Of a stretch of DNA of 64,000 bases, positions 9,955 to 22,650 are shown piece by piece. Positions within the stretch are counted from its first letter, which is position 1. Every line of letters begins with the position of its first letter. The DNA is taken from positions 61,274,991 through 61,338,990 of the forward strand of contig NC_079149.1 of the NCBI RefSeq assembly GCF_945859685.1, in the 5' to 3' direction. The translations under genes and the position numbers were made by a program. Source of the DNA: Eupeodes corollae. Its lineage: Eukaryota; Arthropoda; Insecta; Diptera; Syrphidae. The notes beneath the pieces were generated by a model. The model saw only the letters and a program-made list of their open reading frames with translations. It did not search any database and was not told where the DNA came from.

Positions 9955-11811
9955 TCAGCTATTTCCGAGAAAAACTTCGTTGTAGGAAACAATTTGTAAA
10001 AAACATGAGGAATTCTTCCTCTTCTTTGGTTCCTACGCTCGTTGATAATGACACTCCTTTTGTTAGCTCTTTAGAGAAAGCTAATCTCTTTGCTAGGCAG
10101 TTCGCCGCCAATTCTACGCTGCCAGTGAGTGTTATGACTCCGCCTGTACGGAGCGAGTTAGTGATTCTATGGGACCAATCTTTTTTCGCACTCGTACTGT
10201 GGCAAGAGTCCTAAGAGATCTAAACACACATAAATCCGCTGGTCCGGATGGTATCCCCGCTATTGTTCTAAAGAGGTGTTCTTCAACGCCGGCAAAACCA
10301 CTGCGTAAGCTTTTTCATCTGTCCTACTCCTCAGGTCTCGTTCCGAGCGGATGGAAAACGGCATTTGTCCAGCCTATTCCCAAAAAAGGCGAATCTTCCT
10401 CACCCTCTAACTACCGACCGATTGCACTTACGTCCCTTGTTTCCAAGGTCATGGAAACGCTGATTAATTATCAGCTCAAGAAATATCTTGAAGATCGAAA
10501 GCTTCTTAATGACCGGCAATACGGCTTTCGTAGCAAAATGTCCACTGGTGATCTCATGGTTCATCTCACCGAACAGTGGAGCAAATCTTTACATCGTTTT
10601 GGAGAAAGTAAGATTATTACACTTGATATTTCAAAAGCATTTGATAGGGTTTGGCATCAGGCTCTCTTATATCGAAAATGCGTGCATTCGGTTTTCATTA
10701 ATCCCTGCTTCATTGAATTAGTAATTACCTTTCGGATCGTTCAATACAAGTAGTATTGGATGGATTCAAGTCTGAAAACCATAAAATAAATGCTGGTGTG
10801 CCCCAGGGCTCTGTTTTATCTCCAACACTCTTTCTCATTTTTATTAATGATCTTCTGTCTGCAACATCTAATCCAATACATTGTTTCGCTGACGATAGTA
10901 CTCTTAGCTTTTCATATTCGTATTCAGACTCACATCCCTCTTCTTCGGATGTGGAACTGCAACGACAAAATATGATACGTTCATTAAATTCCGATCTAAA
11001 CAGCATTGTTCAATGGGGATTAAAAAACCGCGTGGAATTTAATGCTTCGAAAACCCAATGCTGTCTTGTATCGTTAAAGCGAGATATACCCCCATTGCCA
11101 TTATCCATGGATGGCACTTGCATCAATGAGACTGAACACCTCGATATTCTCGGTATGTGTGTCACCAACCACCTCTTATGGAATGATCACATACGCGATG
11201 TCGCCAAAAATGCCGCAAGGTGTTTGGGTTTTCTTAGGCGATGCAAGAAATATTTCACCCCTTCTGATCTGGCTGTTATCTACAAGACTTACATACGTCC
11301 AAAGCTTGAGTATAACTCCTGGGCTGGTGCTCCTGCAACTTACTTAAGCCTCTTGGATAGTATTGAACGTAGAGCATTTAAATTGATAGGTGATAATATC
11401 ATCATAAGTTCATTTACTTCGCTTGAACATCGTCGTAAGGTCTCTTGTCTGACCCCTTTTTTACCGTTATTTTAACGGCTTATGCTCTAGTGAAATAGCC
11501 AGTTGCATTCCTCCCCTTAAACAGTTCAACCGTAATACTCGCGCTTCTAGGAATGCTCATCAGTATACCCTCGAGCCCAACTTCGGTTGTACTGTCAAAT
11601 ACAGAGATTCATTCTTTAGCCGTACTACGCGAATGTGGAATGCCTTACCACACTCTGTCTTTCCTAGTCATTGCAATATTCAGGAATTCAAAACCAATGT
11701 GCACCGACATCTCCTTTTAAACCCTCTCTCCTCTTCCTAGTGCTCACACTGTGCATCTGCATAATAAGGGTTGTAATATCCCCTTGAGTGTGTGTTTATT
11801 ATAAAAAAAAA
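9955..11811 (+). pseudogene. LINE-B copy: broken reverse transcriptase, 3' end intact
   Basis: A 5'-truncated non-LTR retrotransposon of the jockey/LOA group. It enters just upstream of the RT (KQFVKNMRNSSSS). It then shows HKSAGPDGIPAIVLK, NYRPIALTSLVSKVMETL, TLDISKAFDRVWHQAL (to about 10665), AGVPQGSVLSPTLFLIFIND, the catalytic FADDSTL (about 10884), SIERRAFKLIGDN and a C-terminal FFSRTTRMWNALPHSVFP. The frame shifts near 10180, again between 10670 and 10750 (with a TAG at 10751-10753), and near 11470, so no intact product is possible. The 3' UTR ends TTTATTATAAAAAAAAA at 11794-11811. Copies at 17705-18960 and 1441-1804/4576-4725 share this end or coding region. The RT would copy element RNA at the target site. 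Confidence 0.85.
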
Positions 11812-14165
11812 GGATCTTTTAAATAAGCTATTGATAATATCGGATCTTTTAATAGAGAGTATTAGGTGCATTCCGAAAAGGAAAAAAATGCTATCGAGCA
11901 TGAAGTCTCAGTGCATAAAACATGTAGTTTCAGAACTTCGTTCATTAAGAACTTGGCTAAGTATATACAAAATTCTATTTTAATTTCATATTGGTGTATA
12001 ATAGTTATAAATAGAATCAACAAATAAGAATAAGCTTTTTTCTAACGAAATTGATTTGCTAAGAAAGGTCTATAAAACTGCAAAAAGCGAGTACTTTTAA
12101 AGCTCTGTAAAAATAAAAATTAGCAAAATATTTTAATAATTGTTGTTAAGTTTTATTATTCACATATTTTAGAATTGGTGTCGAGTCGTTAAGCTTTCGT
12201 TTAACATGATTGGTTAATCAGAAACAGATAGATTGACCTTAAATTCTTTATTCTGCTTGTTTATATTAAAAATGTATAATGTACTTTAATGTTTCAATAA
12301 ATATCAATAAATCATCATTTAACAAAATATATATGTATTTTAAAACTTTACGACGCTATTTCTTAACTTCAATAATCTTGATGTCTCCATAAACCGTGGT
12401 GAACCTTCCTTAAGTGACATTTAAATTATTACAACATCTCTCATAGATACATTGAATTTGTTCCAGCTCAAAACAATAAAGCACGCCAGGGTTCCCAACC
12501 CTTTCCACTTTGCTTCTAGCTATAAGACAATCAATGGTATATTGGCTCGTACAAGAAAAAGAAACCATAACCACAAGAAGCCCCCAAATAATCCGCACAA
12601 AATGACAACAAAAGACACATGACAACAATAAGAACAGCTGAAATGTTCCGTATCCAATTGAATTATGCATTTCAAGGTGTGACCACATGCCATCTGATCC
12701 AAGGAGTTAGGCTTGTTTAAGCTTTGCTTAAAAAAAATAACACAAAACAAAACTGCAAGAAAAGCTGTTTTGGTCTCATTTCAAGACTCATAGTTGCCTA
12801 TTTGTCACAATCACCAAGTGCGCAAGTAACTCTAGCGGTGGAGGGTAGGGCCAGTCTAGTGGATATACAGGAACTTGGTGTCTGACTTGTGGCATATCCG
12901 ACAAATGCGCCTTTAAAACACAATAGCTTGAATGGGAATTATTCAATTTTCCATCTATACGTCTGGACCATGGAGCAAAGGTACACAATCGACCATAATC
13001 CATGGTAATTGAACTCTATATAATAAGAAGCCCGCGATGGATCTCGTGTTGTTTTTCTTGCTTTAAAAAGTGAAGATGTGGATTATTCACGCCTCTGCGA
13101 GATCACAAACCACCTTTCAAGAAATGAAACATAGGTTGAGGGATGATATTGATGCAAGGACCAACCGACGACGCGACGAAGCGATGGTTAAGTAGATAGG
13201 TTCCTACACTATCCAGAAAATCAACAAAACTCTTGTAAGAAATGTCAACACGTATGGAAAACGTTGTTATGCTCACTCGAGAATCCCAAAACACCAAAAT
13301 GAGGGCTGCATCGGAGATTTATTGTTCCTCCAGTTGTAGTTGTAGCAGGAGCAACAATTCTGTCCTAAATGATTCATCTTCCTCTATAAGATAAACACAT
13401 GTACAGTACGCGCATCGCATCGCATCGTTTCGAATGAGAAAAGAACCAAAATGTAAATAATTGAAGGACAACTACTTCGTTCTAAGTTGGATTAGTTAGT
13501 CTCAAAGTATCTGAGAAGTTGAGGAGTTTATTGATACTGCGCGATGCGACTGGAGTTGTTCCCTGCCTGATGTATCTTATGGTTGAAAGCATTCTAGTTG
13601 CATAGGTATAGAGGAGAAGAGTACGAGTAATTTCTGTTTTCGTGTCATGCCTGTCCTCTTTGTGGAAAAGCATGATTTCTGTGGTTCTAGATAAATTAAT
13701 AAATTATACCGAGTATGACTTCTATATGACAACAACAACAACAAAAAAAGATACCAGTGCAACAGATATGAGAATGTTTTCGCTCGTGAGTGGTAGTATT
13801 GTTGATAATTTATATATAGGAAGCAGGTTCACAATGTAGTCTTCCTTCACTTAAGAGGACATTCATATTCCCAAAGGGTTATTCTTCTTAATTTATGAGA
13901 TGCAGTGGGGTCTAAAACGATGATGGATGCAACTTGAAAATTTGTTCACGTTTGAAATCCATATTAAAAATAATTGAGTCGTTTATCTTTTTGGGGGATC
14001 GATCGACTGTTTCCTGGAATATTTAGTCTTCCCAGAAAAAAATTGTGCAAACGGGTTGGTTTGATTATGATATTGCTGTGGGGGCTATGTTGTTTTTGAG
14101 CAGTCATTATACAAAATTATTGATCATTTTTTGCGGAAAATAATGCAACTTTCTTATCCAACATG
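11812..14165. other. No gene recognised
   Basis: Several minus-strand frames (12410-12688, 12788-13003, 13103-13297) lack any motif I recognise and have no convincing splice links. Simple repeats: GCATC repeats near 13413-13428 and ACA repeats near 13728. The rest appears single copy. Confidence 0.45.
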
Positions 14166-15290
14166 CTATCAAGAACTGAACATAAATTTTTACCAAATTT
14201 GCGTACTAGTTTTTGTAGAATGTTGGTTAAAAAAAACATCTGAATATCGAAAACAATATTTTCTGTGAAATAAAAAAAAGTTTGAATACAATATTTTTAA
14301 TAATTGAAAAGTTATTAGAGTCAAAAGTACATTTTTACCAAGTTTTAGTATTTTTTTTTTGATAACAATATGTTTTAGAAGATATAAGTAGTTTTAAGCC
14401 AATATCTCAAAGTTTTGAAAAGATATTTGAGTCGAAAGTCAATTTTTACAAACTTTTATTAATTTTTTGGTTTAAGGTTTTTTTTTTTGTAAACAAACTA
14501 TCAATTCGATTTTTCTCAAAATTTTACTGAATGGTGAAACAATATTTCTTATAAGATAAAATTAGTTTAAAGCCAATATCTCAAAGTTTGAAAAAGATAT
14601 TTGAGTCGAAAATCAATTTATAAGTAAACCTTAAGTTGGATTTTTTTTTTCAAATAAATATGTTTTTTCAAGTAACAATAACAAATATAAAATTTAACTC
14701 AAGTCCTTAGCGTTTTTGGTTTGTAAGATATTTAGGGTTAACCAAAATGTTCACCTTTTTTTAAATTGCTATAGTAAAAAAACCACCCACGCAATTTTTT
14801 TGAGAGCCCTTTCTGCATCTTTCTGCACTATTATCTGTATAACAAAATTTATTTGAAGTTGATATCTCTTCTTGTTCTTGAGCTATGGACGACGAAAAAA
14901 AGGTCGCAATCGTGCGGACGTACGAACGTACACACACGCACGTACAGACATCTTTCTAAAAATCTTTTATTTCGACTCTAGGGACCTTGAAACGTGGAGA
15001 AATATCAAAAATTTCAATTCGAAAATTTGGACCCATTACAATAACTTAATACGGGAAGTTAATAAAAATGTTTAAGAAATGCTTCTAAGATTTTTAAAAA
15101 TTGTTTTCGACTAAAAATCTTAATTACAAAAATAGATTTCGAAATAAACTATTTCATTATATGCAAAATAAAGTGTTGTTGGTAATTTTTTAACTAACAA
15201 TTTCTTAAGAAAACACGAAAACCTACAAACTTTTAAGCAAGACAAATCGACAAGCGGGATGGGAAGTTATCAGTGTGGTCGCTTCCAAGC
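14166..15290 (+). repeat. FB1 copy 2: monomers, central block, inverted left module
   Basis: Starts at ATCAAGAACTGAACAT, the inner edge of the left module, and runs through two or more monomers (ATATCTCAAAGTTTTGAAAAG at about 14403 and AATATCTCAAAGTTTG at about 14574). The central block follows (TCTTGAGCTATGGACGACG, a CGTACAC-rich stretch, GACCTTGAAACGTGGAG), then GGGAAGTTAATAA. The left module is repeated in reverse orientation at 15071-15290, ending GGGAAGTTATCAGTGTGG. The frame 14872-15075 through the central block is repeat sequence. Confidence 0.78.
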
Positions 15291-17704
15291 ATTTTTTTTT
15301 CTATCGTTCTACCACTGAAAGGCCTCACAGTTTTTTTTTTATTTTTTTCTTTCCCTTACATCCATCAGACTTAAGTCTCATGCGGGAATAAAGAAAGAAC
15401 TGTTCTTAAGTACCTACATGAAAGCACATCACTAGCACCAATTGTTTGCTTTTTGGCCTTTTTAAACCTGCGCGTCCCCATGTTGTTGGCCCGTCTAACT
15501 CGCTATGATATACCGACTTGTCCCGTATTAGCCCAGCATGCCACATTACACGGACCGACCGACTGACAAATGGCGAGAGAATTTGTCACGTTCGCCCGTT
15601 TTAGAGTGCATAAATGCATGATTTTGCATTGTTAATGCGGTTCTCCTTGGATGATGCAGTGTAGTGCCAGAGCAGTGCTGGCAGGCAGGCTTGCAAGCCC
15701 AAGCAGGCGCATAATACCTACAGATGCGGATGATGCCGCAGTTCTTCGCTCTGACACGCCGTTATATATCCTTCGACATGATTGTGCGCTCTTATTGTTG
15801 TGGAAACTCAATTGAGCCAGCTTAGCGTTATAAGCACTGCCAGCACTGCACCACCACTTGACTAGAAGCACCGTTTAAGAGCCCAAGGTCAAGAATATTA
15901 TTATTTATGAAAGGCATTTGTTCTGACAGCACAGTGAACTCTTGATGACAGCTACAAGCCGCAAATAGAGAGCCTGGCAACTTATAAACTAAACGGGACA
16001 GCGGCGCGGCGCGGCGGCGCGCCGGGGACCAAGTACTTGTAATACCTCAATTCTATGTATGTAGTTACTTAGTACTTGGTACTTGCAAATCCAAAACGAG
16101 ATCAAGAAGGACATGCTCGAAGATGAAGATATGCCTTCTCATTGCTGATTCTAATGATTCTGCAACTGATGGCTGCGCTGATTACCTAAACACTGCTCCA
16201 TGGGCATGACTTTCCAATTCGGATTTGATAATGAGTGTTTTGAGAGTGCTCTGTGCCAGTGAGTTCCGGAGTAAGTAAGTAAACTTTAACTCTTCGATGG
16301 TACATTGTTGGCATTTTAAATTTTCAACCAGCGTCAGGCTAGGTACTAGGCAGCGCCATTACGAGGCCAGAGGGAGTTCGGTGAATGCATAATGTTCGAG
16401 GACAAAAGAGTTCATAAGTTCTGTTCGTTTGGTCTTCGTCATTTCGGAGCTTGTGACACATCGCACAATGAATATTGGTCTGGTGTGGCTCCGGTTTGGG
16501 TATGAAAATGTAAATTTTCAAGACTTCTTGGTGAATTAGATATCTTTTAAGTGGGGCTTTGTGTACCGTAACTTTATAATAATTTTATTATTGTTCTGCT
16601 GCAAACTCGCGAAGCTAAGGCAGCAGCAGTTGAGTTCTGGCAGCAGGTTTGAGGGAAAAACATGCATTAAATTGTTGGATTTAAATTGCGGTTATGTGGA
16701 GTATATGAATCAGCAAAATACCTTAGCATTTAGATGGGTGTTGATTAGTCAAGGTAACCTTCAGGCTAAATATGAGTGAGGTCTTTGGCATCGTGATGTT
16801 GCTATTTTCCATTGCTGTTTCACTTAATAATGATGTTTTGCTTAATTGAAATAGGAACAAAGCATTAAGTATACATTTTTGATCAAGAGCAATTTTTTTT
16901 CTTGGTGGAATTCCCAAATGTTCGGATATGATTTTAAAATGATTTTATGAATAACCGTGATTTCTTGTTCTGGAGTAGAATTCCCATTCGAATTCGAATT
17001 CCCAAAAAATTCAACTGTCATATAAGTTAGGGTGAAATTCAGAGCTACCATTATTACGTTTGTAATAATAAAACAGTGACAGGTCGAGGATGGAAAGGTT
17101 TCCCAAAAATCAGTTTTGGATTTTTCGTTACCCAAATTCTACAATTCTGGGCCCTGGTTATGCCATTTTTTAGTTATTGCTATCGCTTTCTTTTCGTTTT
17201 GAATTCGCTTTCGTCTTCTTCGTTTTGAATTCAACCAATTAACGAATTCGAAGTTGAAATTTAAAAGTCATAATGTTTGTTGTTGAATTGAAATCCGACA
17301 GATTTTTTTGGCAGATTCACAGACGAAAGGGTGTTTATTATAATGTACTGTTCGATTTCGTGGATTCTTTCTTGATTGCAATTATATAAAAATGTGAGTT
17401 AGCTTTATTTTAATTTTCTTATAATTTATCCACAATCCACAATAGAATGTAAAAATTTAAAATTCATTTAAGTAACGATAAAAACAAGCAAAGAAATCGA
17501 CATCAATTTTTGGCTTTCGTCGAGTTTAGGAAGAAAATAAGGGCATTGCAGCGGGAGCACTTGTCGGTCCTTATTATCGCGCTTAAACAAAAGTTTTAAA
17601 TTAATTAGGACCCCCTTAAAAAAAAGTTGAACGCTGGAAAAAAGTAGGCATACAATTTGTTCTTTTAACCCTATCATGCTATGAATTTTTTAAGTTTTGT
17701 AAGG
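15291..17704. other. No gene recognised; contains a GC-rich island
   Basis: Single-copy looking. 15640-15760 is unusually GC-rich for this window. A GCGGCGCGGC-type run lies at 15998-16027. It is followed by a 10-bp inverted repeat, ACCAAGTACT (16028-16037) and AGTACTTGGT (16071-16080). The frame 15632-15871 has no recognised domain. Confidence 0.45.
15996..16027. repeat. GC-only simple sequence run
   Basis: A run of about 30 bp of G and C (GGCGCGGC units) in AT-rich surroundings, next to a hairpin-forming 10-bp inverted repeat. Confidence 0.7.
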
Positions 17705-18960
17705 TTTTTTTTTATAATAATCGCGCACTCAGGGAATATTACTACCCTTATTATGTAGACACAGTGCGAGCACTAGGAAAGCGGGAGAAGGGTGGAAAGA
17801 AGGTATCGGTGCACATTGGTTTTGAATTCCTGAATATTGCAATGGCTGGGAAAGACAGGGTGTAGCAAGGTATTCCACATTCGCGTAGTACGGCTAAAGA
17901 ACGAATCTCTGTACTTGATAGTACGACCGAAGTTGGGCTCGAGGCTATATTGATGAGCATTGAACTGTTTAACTTGTGATGGTAATATCATCAATCAATC
18001 TGAATGCTCTACGTTCAATACTGTCCAAGAGGCTTAAGTAAGTTGCAGGAGCACCAGCCCAGATATGGAAGTTATACTCAAGCCTTGGACATATGGAAGT
18101 CCTGTAAATAACAGCCAGATCAGAGGGGGAGAACTTCTTGCATCGCCTTAGAAAACGTAAACACCTTGCGGCATTTTTGGCGACATCGCGTATGTGATCG
18201 TTCCACAAAAGGTGATTGGTGACACAAATATCGAGACTATCGAGATGTTCAGTCTCCGCGATGCAAGTGCCATCTATGGATAATGGCAAGGGGGGTTTAT
18301 CTCGATACAAGACAGCATTAGGGTTTCGAAGCGTTAAATTCCGCACCGTTTCTCATGCCCCATTGTACAATGCTGTGTAATTCGAAAATAATGAGTTTAT
18401 TATATTTTGTTGTCTCAGTTCCACATCAGAAAGAGGAGGGAACTGAAAAGCTAAGATTTTTTTCTTCAGCGAAACAATTAATGGGATTAGAAGTTGCAGA
18501 TAGGAGATCATTTATAAAAATGAGGAAAATAGTCGGAGACAAAACGGAGCCCTGGGGCACACCAGAGTCCGTCGAGAATCCGTCCGAAACAATTTGAATT
18601 GAATTGTTCGAAAGAAAAGTTTTAATCCAACGAAGAAGAGATCTGTCGATACCAAAGGCACGCATTTTTTATAAGAAAGCAAGTTGCAAGACTTTATCTT
18701 TAAAATATGAAGTGAAATAATCTTATTTTCTCCAAAACGATGTACGAGATGAACACGGCGAAAGCCGTGCTGCCGTGCATTAAGAAGCGTTTGTTCCTCA
18801 AGATATTTCTTAAGCTAATATTTAATCAGCGTTTTCTTGACCTCAGAAAGAAGAAACGTTAGGTGCTATCGGTAGTTAATTTAAGGGAGAAATAAAAACG
18901 CCTGCTCTTTTGGAATTGGCTGAAGAAATTTTGTTTTTTGCAACTACTCGGAACTATCCC
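17705..18960 (-). pseudogene. LINE-B copy: broken reverse transcriptase with mutated catalytic site
   Basis: Minus-strand relative of the copy at 9955-11811, including the same 3' UTR end (poly-T at 17705-17713, with CTTATTATGTAGACACAGTG matching 11740-11765). Coding pieces: 17773-17994 (FFSRTTRMWNTLLHPVFP), 17969-18346 (RNLTLRNPNAVLYRD to SIERRAFRLIDD) and 18426-18665 (TDSGVPQGSVLSPTIFLIFI). The expected catalytic FADD is FAEE here. Upstream pieces to about 18960 carry frameshifts and a deletion in the finger/palm region. The element is dead. Confidence 0.82.
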
Positions 18961-20914
18961 AGAAGAATAGGATAGATGGAAAAGCTAGAGTAGTGGAAAA
19001 AACGATTTTTTCAATTCGACGAATAGGACTGATTACAAAAACTTTCTAACTATTGGAAGTTTATAAACAAAAAAGTTAAACAATCTTGAAGTTTAACAAT
19101 CTTGCTCAACAATTCAGCCTTCTACATTCAAAGTCCAGAGTTTGAAAATTTCGAGTTCTTAAAATGGCATTTCTACAAACTCAATACATAAAAGCTAACT
19201 AACTGACGGAATTGAGTTCCTGAGTTCAAAAAAAAAAAAACATGGGAAAGTTGTTTTTTTTTATCAGAAACTCATTAATAAAAAGTCTCTTTAATGTCAA
19301 ATCATATAAAAAGACACATACAATTAAAAATTAAACGAGGTGCTACCGAATTTCTCATTCGTGTACCTTACGAATTCTCATGGGTAATTTATCTTCAATA
19401 AGTCAATTCTTCTGCAATTACTGCGCCCAGCAAAACCTCATACTGGAAGGCTTTTTTTTATTTATTTAAAACCAATATTGATTTTCTTAAGCACTTTGAT
19501 AAGTTCTGAACATTTGGGTCAATTGTTAGTACTCGTACGATTTAAAAATCAACATCTGGTTTCCCAAAATGTGTCACTATTATTGTTTCAACGCGACTAT
19601 ATCAAATATAATATTTTTTTTTTTTTTGGTAAGTCAAAATATAAAGTTCTTTTGCTGCCACTTATGATGTTGATCTTTTTTTTGACCGGAAAATCCAGAG
19701 ACTTTTTACTATGTCACCATCATCAACACACTTTTTGATTTTTGCCAACTCTGAGTAGAATCTGTTTTTATTTACAAGAACAAATTTAATTCAATGTGAC
19801 TTGTCGAATATTAATCATTGATTTGTATCTTTTTTCATCAGAATATATGTACATGCAATTCCGATTGGAAGGAATAAAATTCTGGTGCTATGTGATGTGG
19901 GCTAACGTTATCCGAGTTATGGCTTTCAACAAGGCAAAGGCAAAGAGCTCTTCTTTATTTTAATGTCGGTTATTTATGGATCAATTTAATTACATATGTG
20001 GGAAAATATTATTTTTAGATATTCCTGGTTGCATCTTTACCTCATTCCATGGATGAAAAATAAATATGATTTTTAGGGTTTGTATCTTAAGGATGTATGA
20101 CACATTGATAATAAAGTCAAAAACAGACGTCCACTAAGAGGAGCCATATTTGCAGGTGAGTCAGAGTTTTATTATTATAATCGATCGTGGATCTTTTTAA
20201 CCCAATAAAAGCATACATTTTGGCATTTTTGTATAGTTAGTAGCTTATTTAAATTTTAGGTTAATGTTTTGATTGAGGTGTAGAACTCTAGAACGAAATT
20301 AGCAAAGACATTTATGTCATTCTTCTTCTCGGAAGCTCCGCTTTTTAAAATTACAGTTTTAAGACATGTAAACTTCTTTATGAAAAAAGATTGATCGAAT
20401 TGTGTCATTACTCTTTTTTTTTAAATAATATAACGCTTTTGGAAAAACCCATATCATCGTGATTCATTTTCTGGATATTCAAAAGATTGTGACTTAATTA
20501 AGGTCAATAAATCTGTGACACGATGAATATTAAAATAGAGCAGCAGCAGATCTAGAAGGTGTCAAGGAAATTGTGCATTGCTTTTAAAAACGTTTATCTC
20601 GTTATGTTTTCTTATAAAGTTTTTAAACTTTTAATACTACCTCTAAAAAGCTTAAAATAAAGATGTTGTATATTTTGGAATTATAGTTAAAAAAATATAT
20701 GATCTTTTGGATCGCAATCATGAACCTTCTCGGCCGGAAATAGTGAAATTGGTTTAAAAGATTTGAGGTGTGGGGATGTGAAAAATCAAAACCGTGTGCA
20801 TCGTTCAAAAACTGTTTTAGTCCGTACTGTTGACAATTGTTCATCGATCTTTGCCATCATTAGGTCCACAGTAAATAAATAAATACACAGTAAAAAAATA
20901 AAAATAAAAACAAT
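18961..20914. other. No gene recognised
   Basis: AT-rich, single-copy looking DNA with homopolymer runs (T-runs near 19616). Short frames (19478-19738, 20623-20844) show no domain. Confidence 0.45.
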
Positions 20915-20950
20915 AATGGATCCAAGGGGGAGGGGGGTCGTAGGGGCATA
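20915..20950 (+). repeat. Solo G-rich terminus, related to 9224-9265
   Basis: GGATCCAAGGGGGAGGGGGG followed by TCGTAGGGGCATAACC resembles the reverse complement of 9231-9263. It abuts FB1 copy 3 directly. Confidence 0.5.
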
Positions 20951-21885
20951 ACCTGAAATAAATTTGAGAGATATCAAGAACAGAACGTCAATTTTTCCAA
21001 ATTTGCGTACTATTTTTTGTAGATTGTATTTTTATGAAAAATGGAATGTTGGATTTTTATAAAAAAGAATTACTGAATATCGAAAACAATATTTTCTGTG
21101 AAATAAAAAAGTTTCAAGACAATATTTTTAATTTTTGTAAAGCTATTGAGTCGAAAGTAATTTTTTACCAACTTTTAGTATTAGATTTTTATTTTTTGTA
21201 AGAAAACTGTCAATTAGAGTTTTCTCAAAATTTTACTGAATGTTGAAAACAATATTTCTTATAAGATAAAATAAGTTTGAAGCCATAATCTCAAGTTTTT
21301 AAAAAGACAGTTAAGTCAAAATTTAATTTTACCAACTTTGAGCAATGTTTTTTTTAAGGTTTTTATTTTTTATAAAAAAAATTGTGAATTTTTCAAGTTT
21401 TTAACAAATGTTAAAAACGTTTTTTACGTTGCTCGAAATTGTTTTGGAGATGAAATCATTTTGTATTCGTAAAATTTTAAAGTGACAATTTTTTTTCAGT
21501 TTTTTGATTTATAAAACTGTTAATTGGTTTTCTACCAAAATATACGTGACATTATATTATATAAAATTTAATTTCAGTCTCTAGTGGTATTGGTTCGTGA
21601 GATATTTAGGGTTAACCAAAATTTCAACCTTTTTTTAAACTGTTATGATAAAAAAACCACCCACGCAATTTTCTTGAGAGGCCTTTCTGCAATATTATCT
21701 GCATTTGCAGTCTTATGGTTCTTGAGCAATGGACAACGAAAAAAACGTCGTACGGACGTTCGAACGTACGTACACACTCACGCATAGACATCTTTCCAAA
21801 AATCTTTTATTATTACTCAAGGGACCATGAAACGTCGAGAAATGCCAATATTTTCAATTTGCCAAATTGGTTCCACTACACAGTT
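20951..21885 (+). repeat. FB1 copy 3
   Basis: Starts at the inner left module (TTTGAGAGATATCAAGAACA), runs through the monomers (ACTGAATATCGAAAACAATA; GAAGCCATAATCTC), then GGTTAACCAAAATTTCAACC, the poly-T/AAACTG junction, and the central block (TGGTTCTTGAGCAATGGACA; GACCATGAAACGTCGAG). It fades around 21885, before the usual GGGAAGTTAA end. Confidence 0.75.
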
Positions 21886-22084
21886 GATTATGATCTACAC
21901 AAAATTCGTAAAAATGTATGTTTGATTCCCGATATCACGTTAAAAATTTAAGGTGTTGACTTAAAAGTGTTGTTGTTGAGGTAAGATTATTATATTTAGA
22001 AAAATTCAATCTTCACTTTTTAAAAGAAATAAAAACTTTAAAAAATGCTACTTTACGTCTAAAATCTCTTTGCCAAACCTAGAG

Positions 22085-22650
22085 TGTTCGTTAACGCAAA
22101 CGTTGCGTGCATTGGGCCTATTTTACGTTAGACGTGGTAGCCCTTCACAGTCGACTCTTTAACGTTTGGTACCCAAATTTGAGACGACCGGTTCGGTAAA
22201 CAATCAGCCAACACCCGTACGTTCAAGGTAGTCAAGATCGGTCTGTGAAAGTGTACAGCAGAACCCGAGGCAGTCTATTACCCGCCCGCTCGCCGTGCAC
22301 AAGATCTCGGCCTTCAACTTGGCGAATTTTGCTTTGGGACTTGGGCCTACACACGGCTTCGAATTGTTTGGAAGAAATGGTGGTTGAAAAACCATCCTCA
22401 GTGACGAAGCGCATTTTTGGACAAATGGCTGTGTTAAGAATCAAAATTACCGCAATCTCAAAAAGTTACTGTTTGGTTTGGATTTTCGCCCGGAGGCATA
22501 ATTGGTCCGTATTTGTTTTGAAAACGACGTTAGTGAGTCGGTCACCGTCAACAGCGAGCGCTACATAACGATGATAACTAATTTTTTATGGTCCAAATTG
22601 AACCATGTGGAACTAGACGAAATTTGGTTCCAGCAGGATGGCGCTTCGTA
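22085..22650 (+). pseudogene. Relic Tc1/mariner-superfamily transposase (DUF4817-like type)
   Basis: Translation in shifting frames gives a helix-turn-helix-like N-terminal piece with TISQHPYVQGSQDRS (about 22200-22250). It then gives LSDEAHFWTNGCV (about 22393-22435) and KLNHVELDEIWFQQDGAS (about 22597-22650). The SDEAHFW and QQDGA motifs carry the first two catalytic Asp positions of insect transposases in this group. The sequence stops right after QQDGA with no third acidic residue. Stops and frameshifts separate the pieces, and no terminal inverted repeats were found. Confidence 0.65.

Noticed and set aside
12410..12688. 92-codon minus frame with a hydrophobic, Cys-rich middle
   Set aside because: No signal peptide-cleavage pattern, splice partner or recognised motif; length is within chance for this composition.
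14872..15075. Arg/Thr/His-rich peptide 'gene' found in several places
   Set aside because: It is the FB1 central block read through its CGTAC array; no start context or domain. Kept only as a low-weight finding.
22245..22568. 107-codon plus frame
   Set aside because: It is a shifted frame over the relic transposase and does not contain the SDEAHFW or QQDGA motifs.
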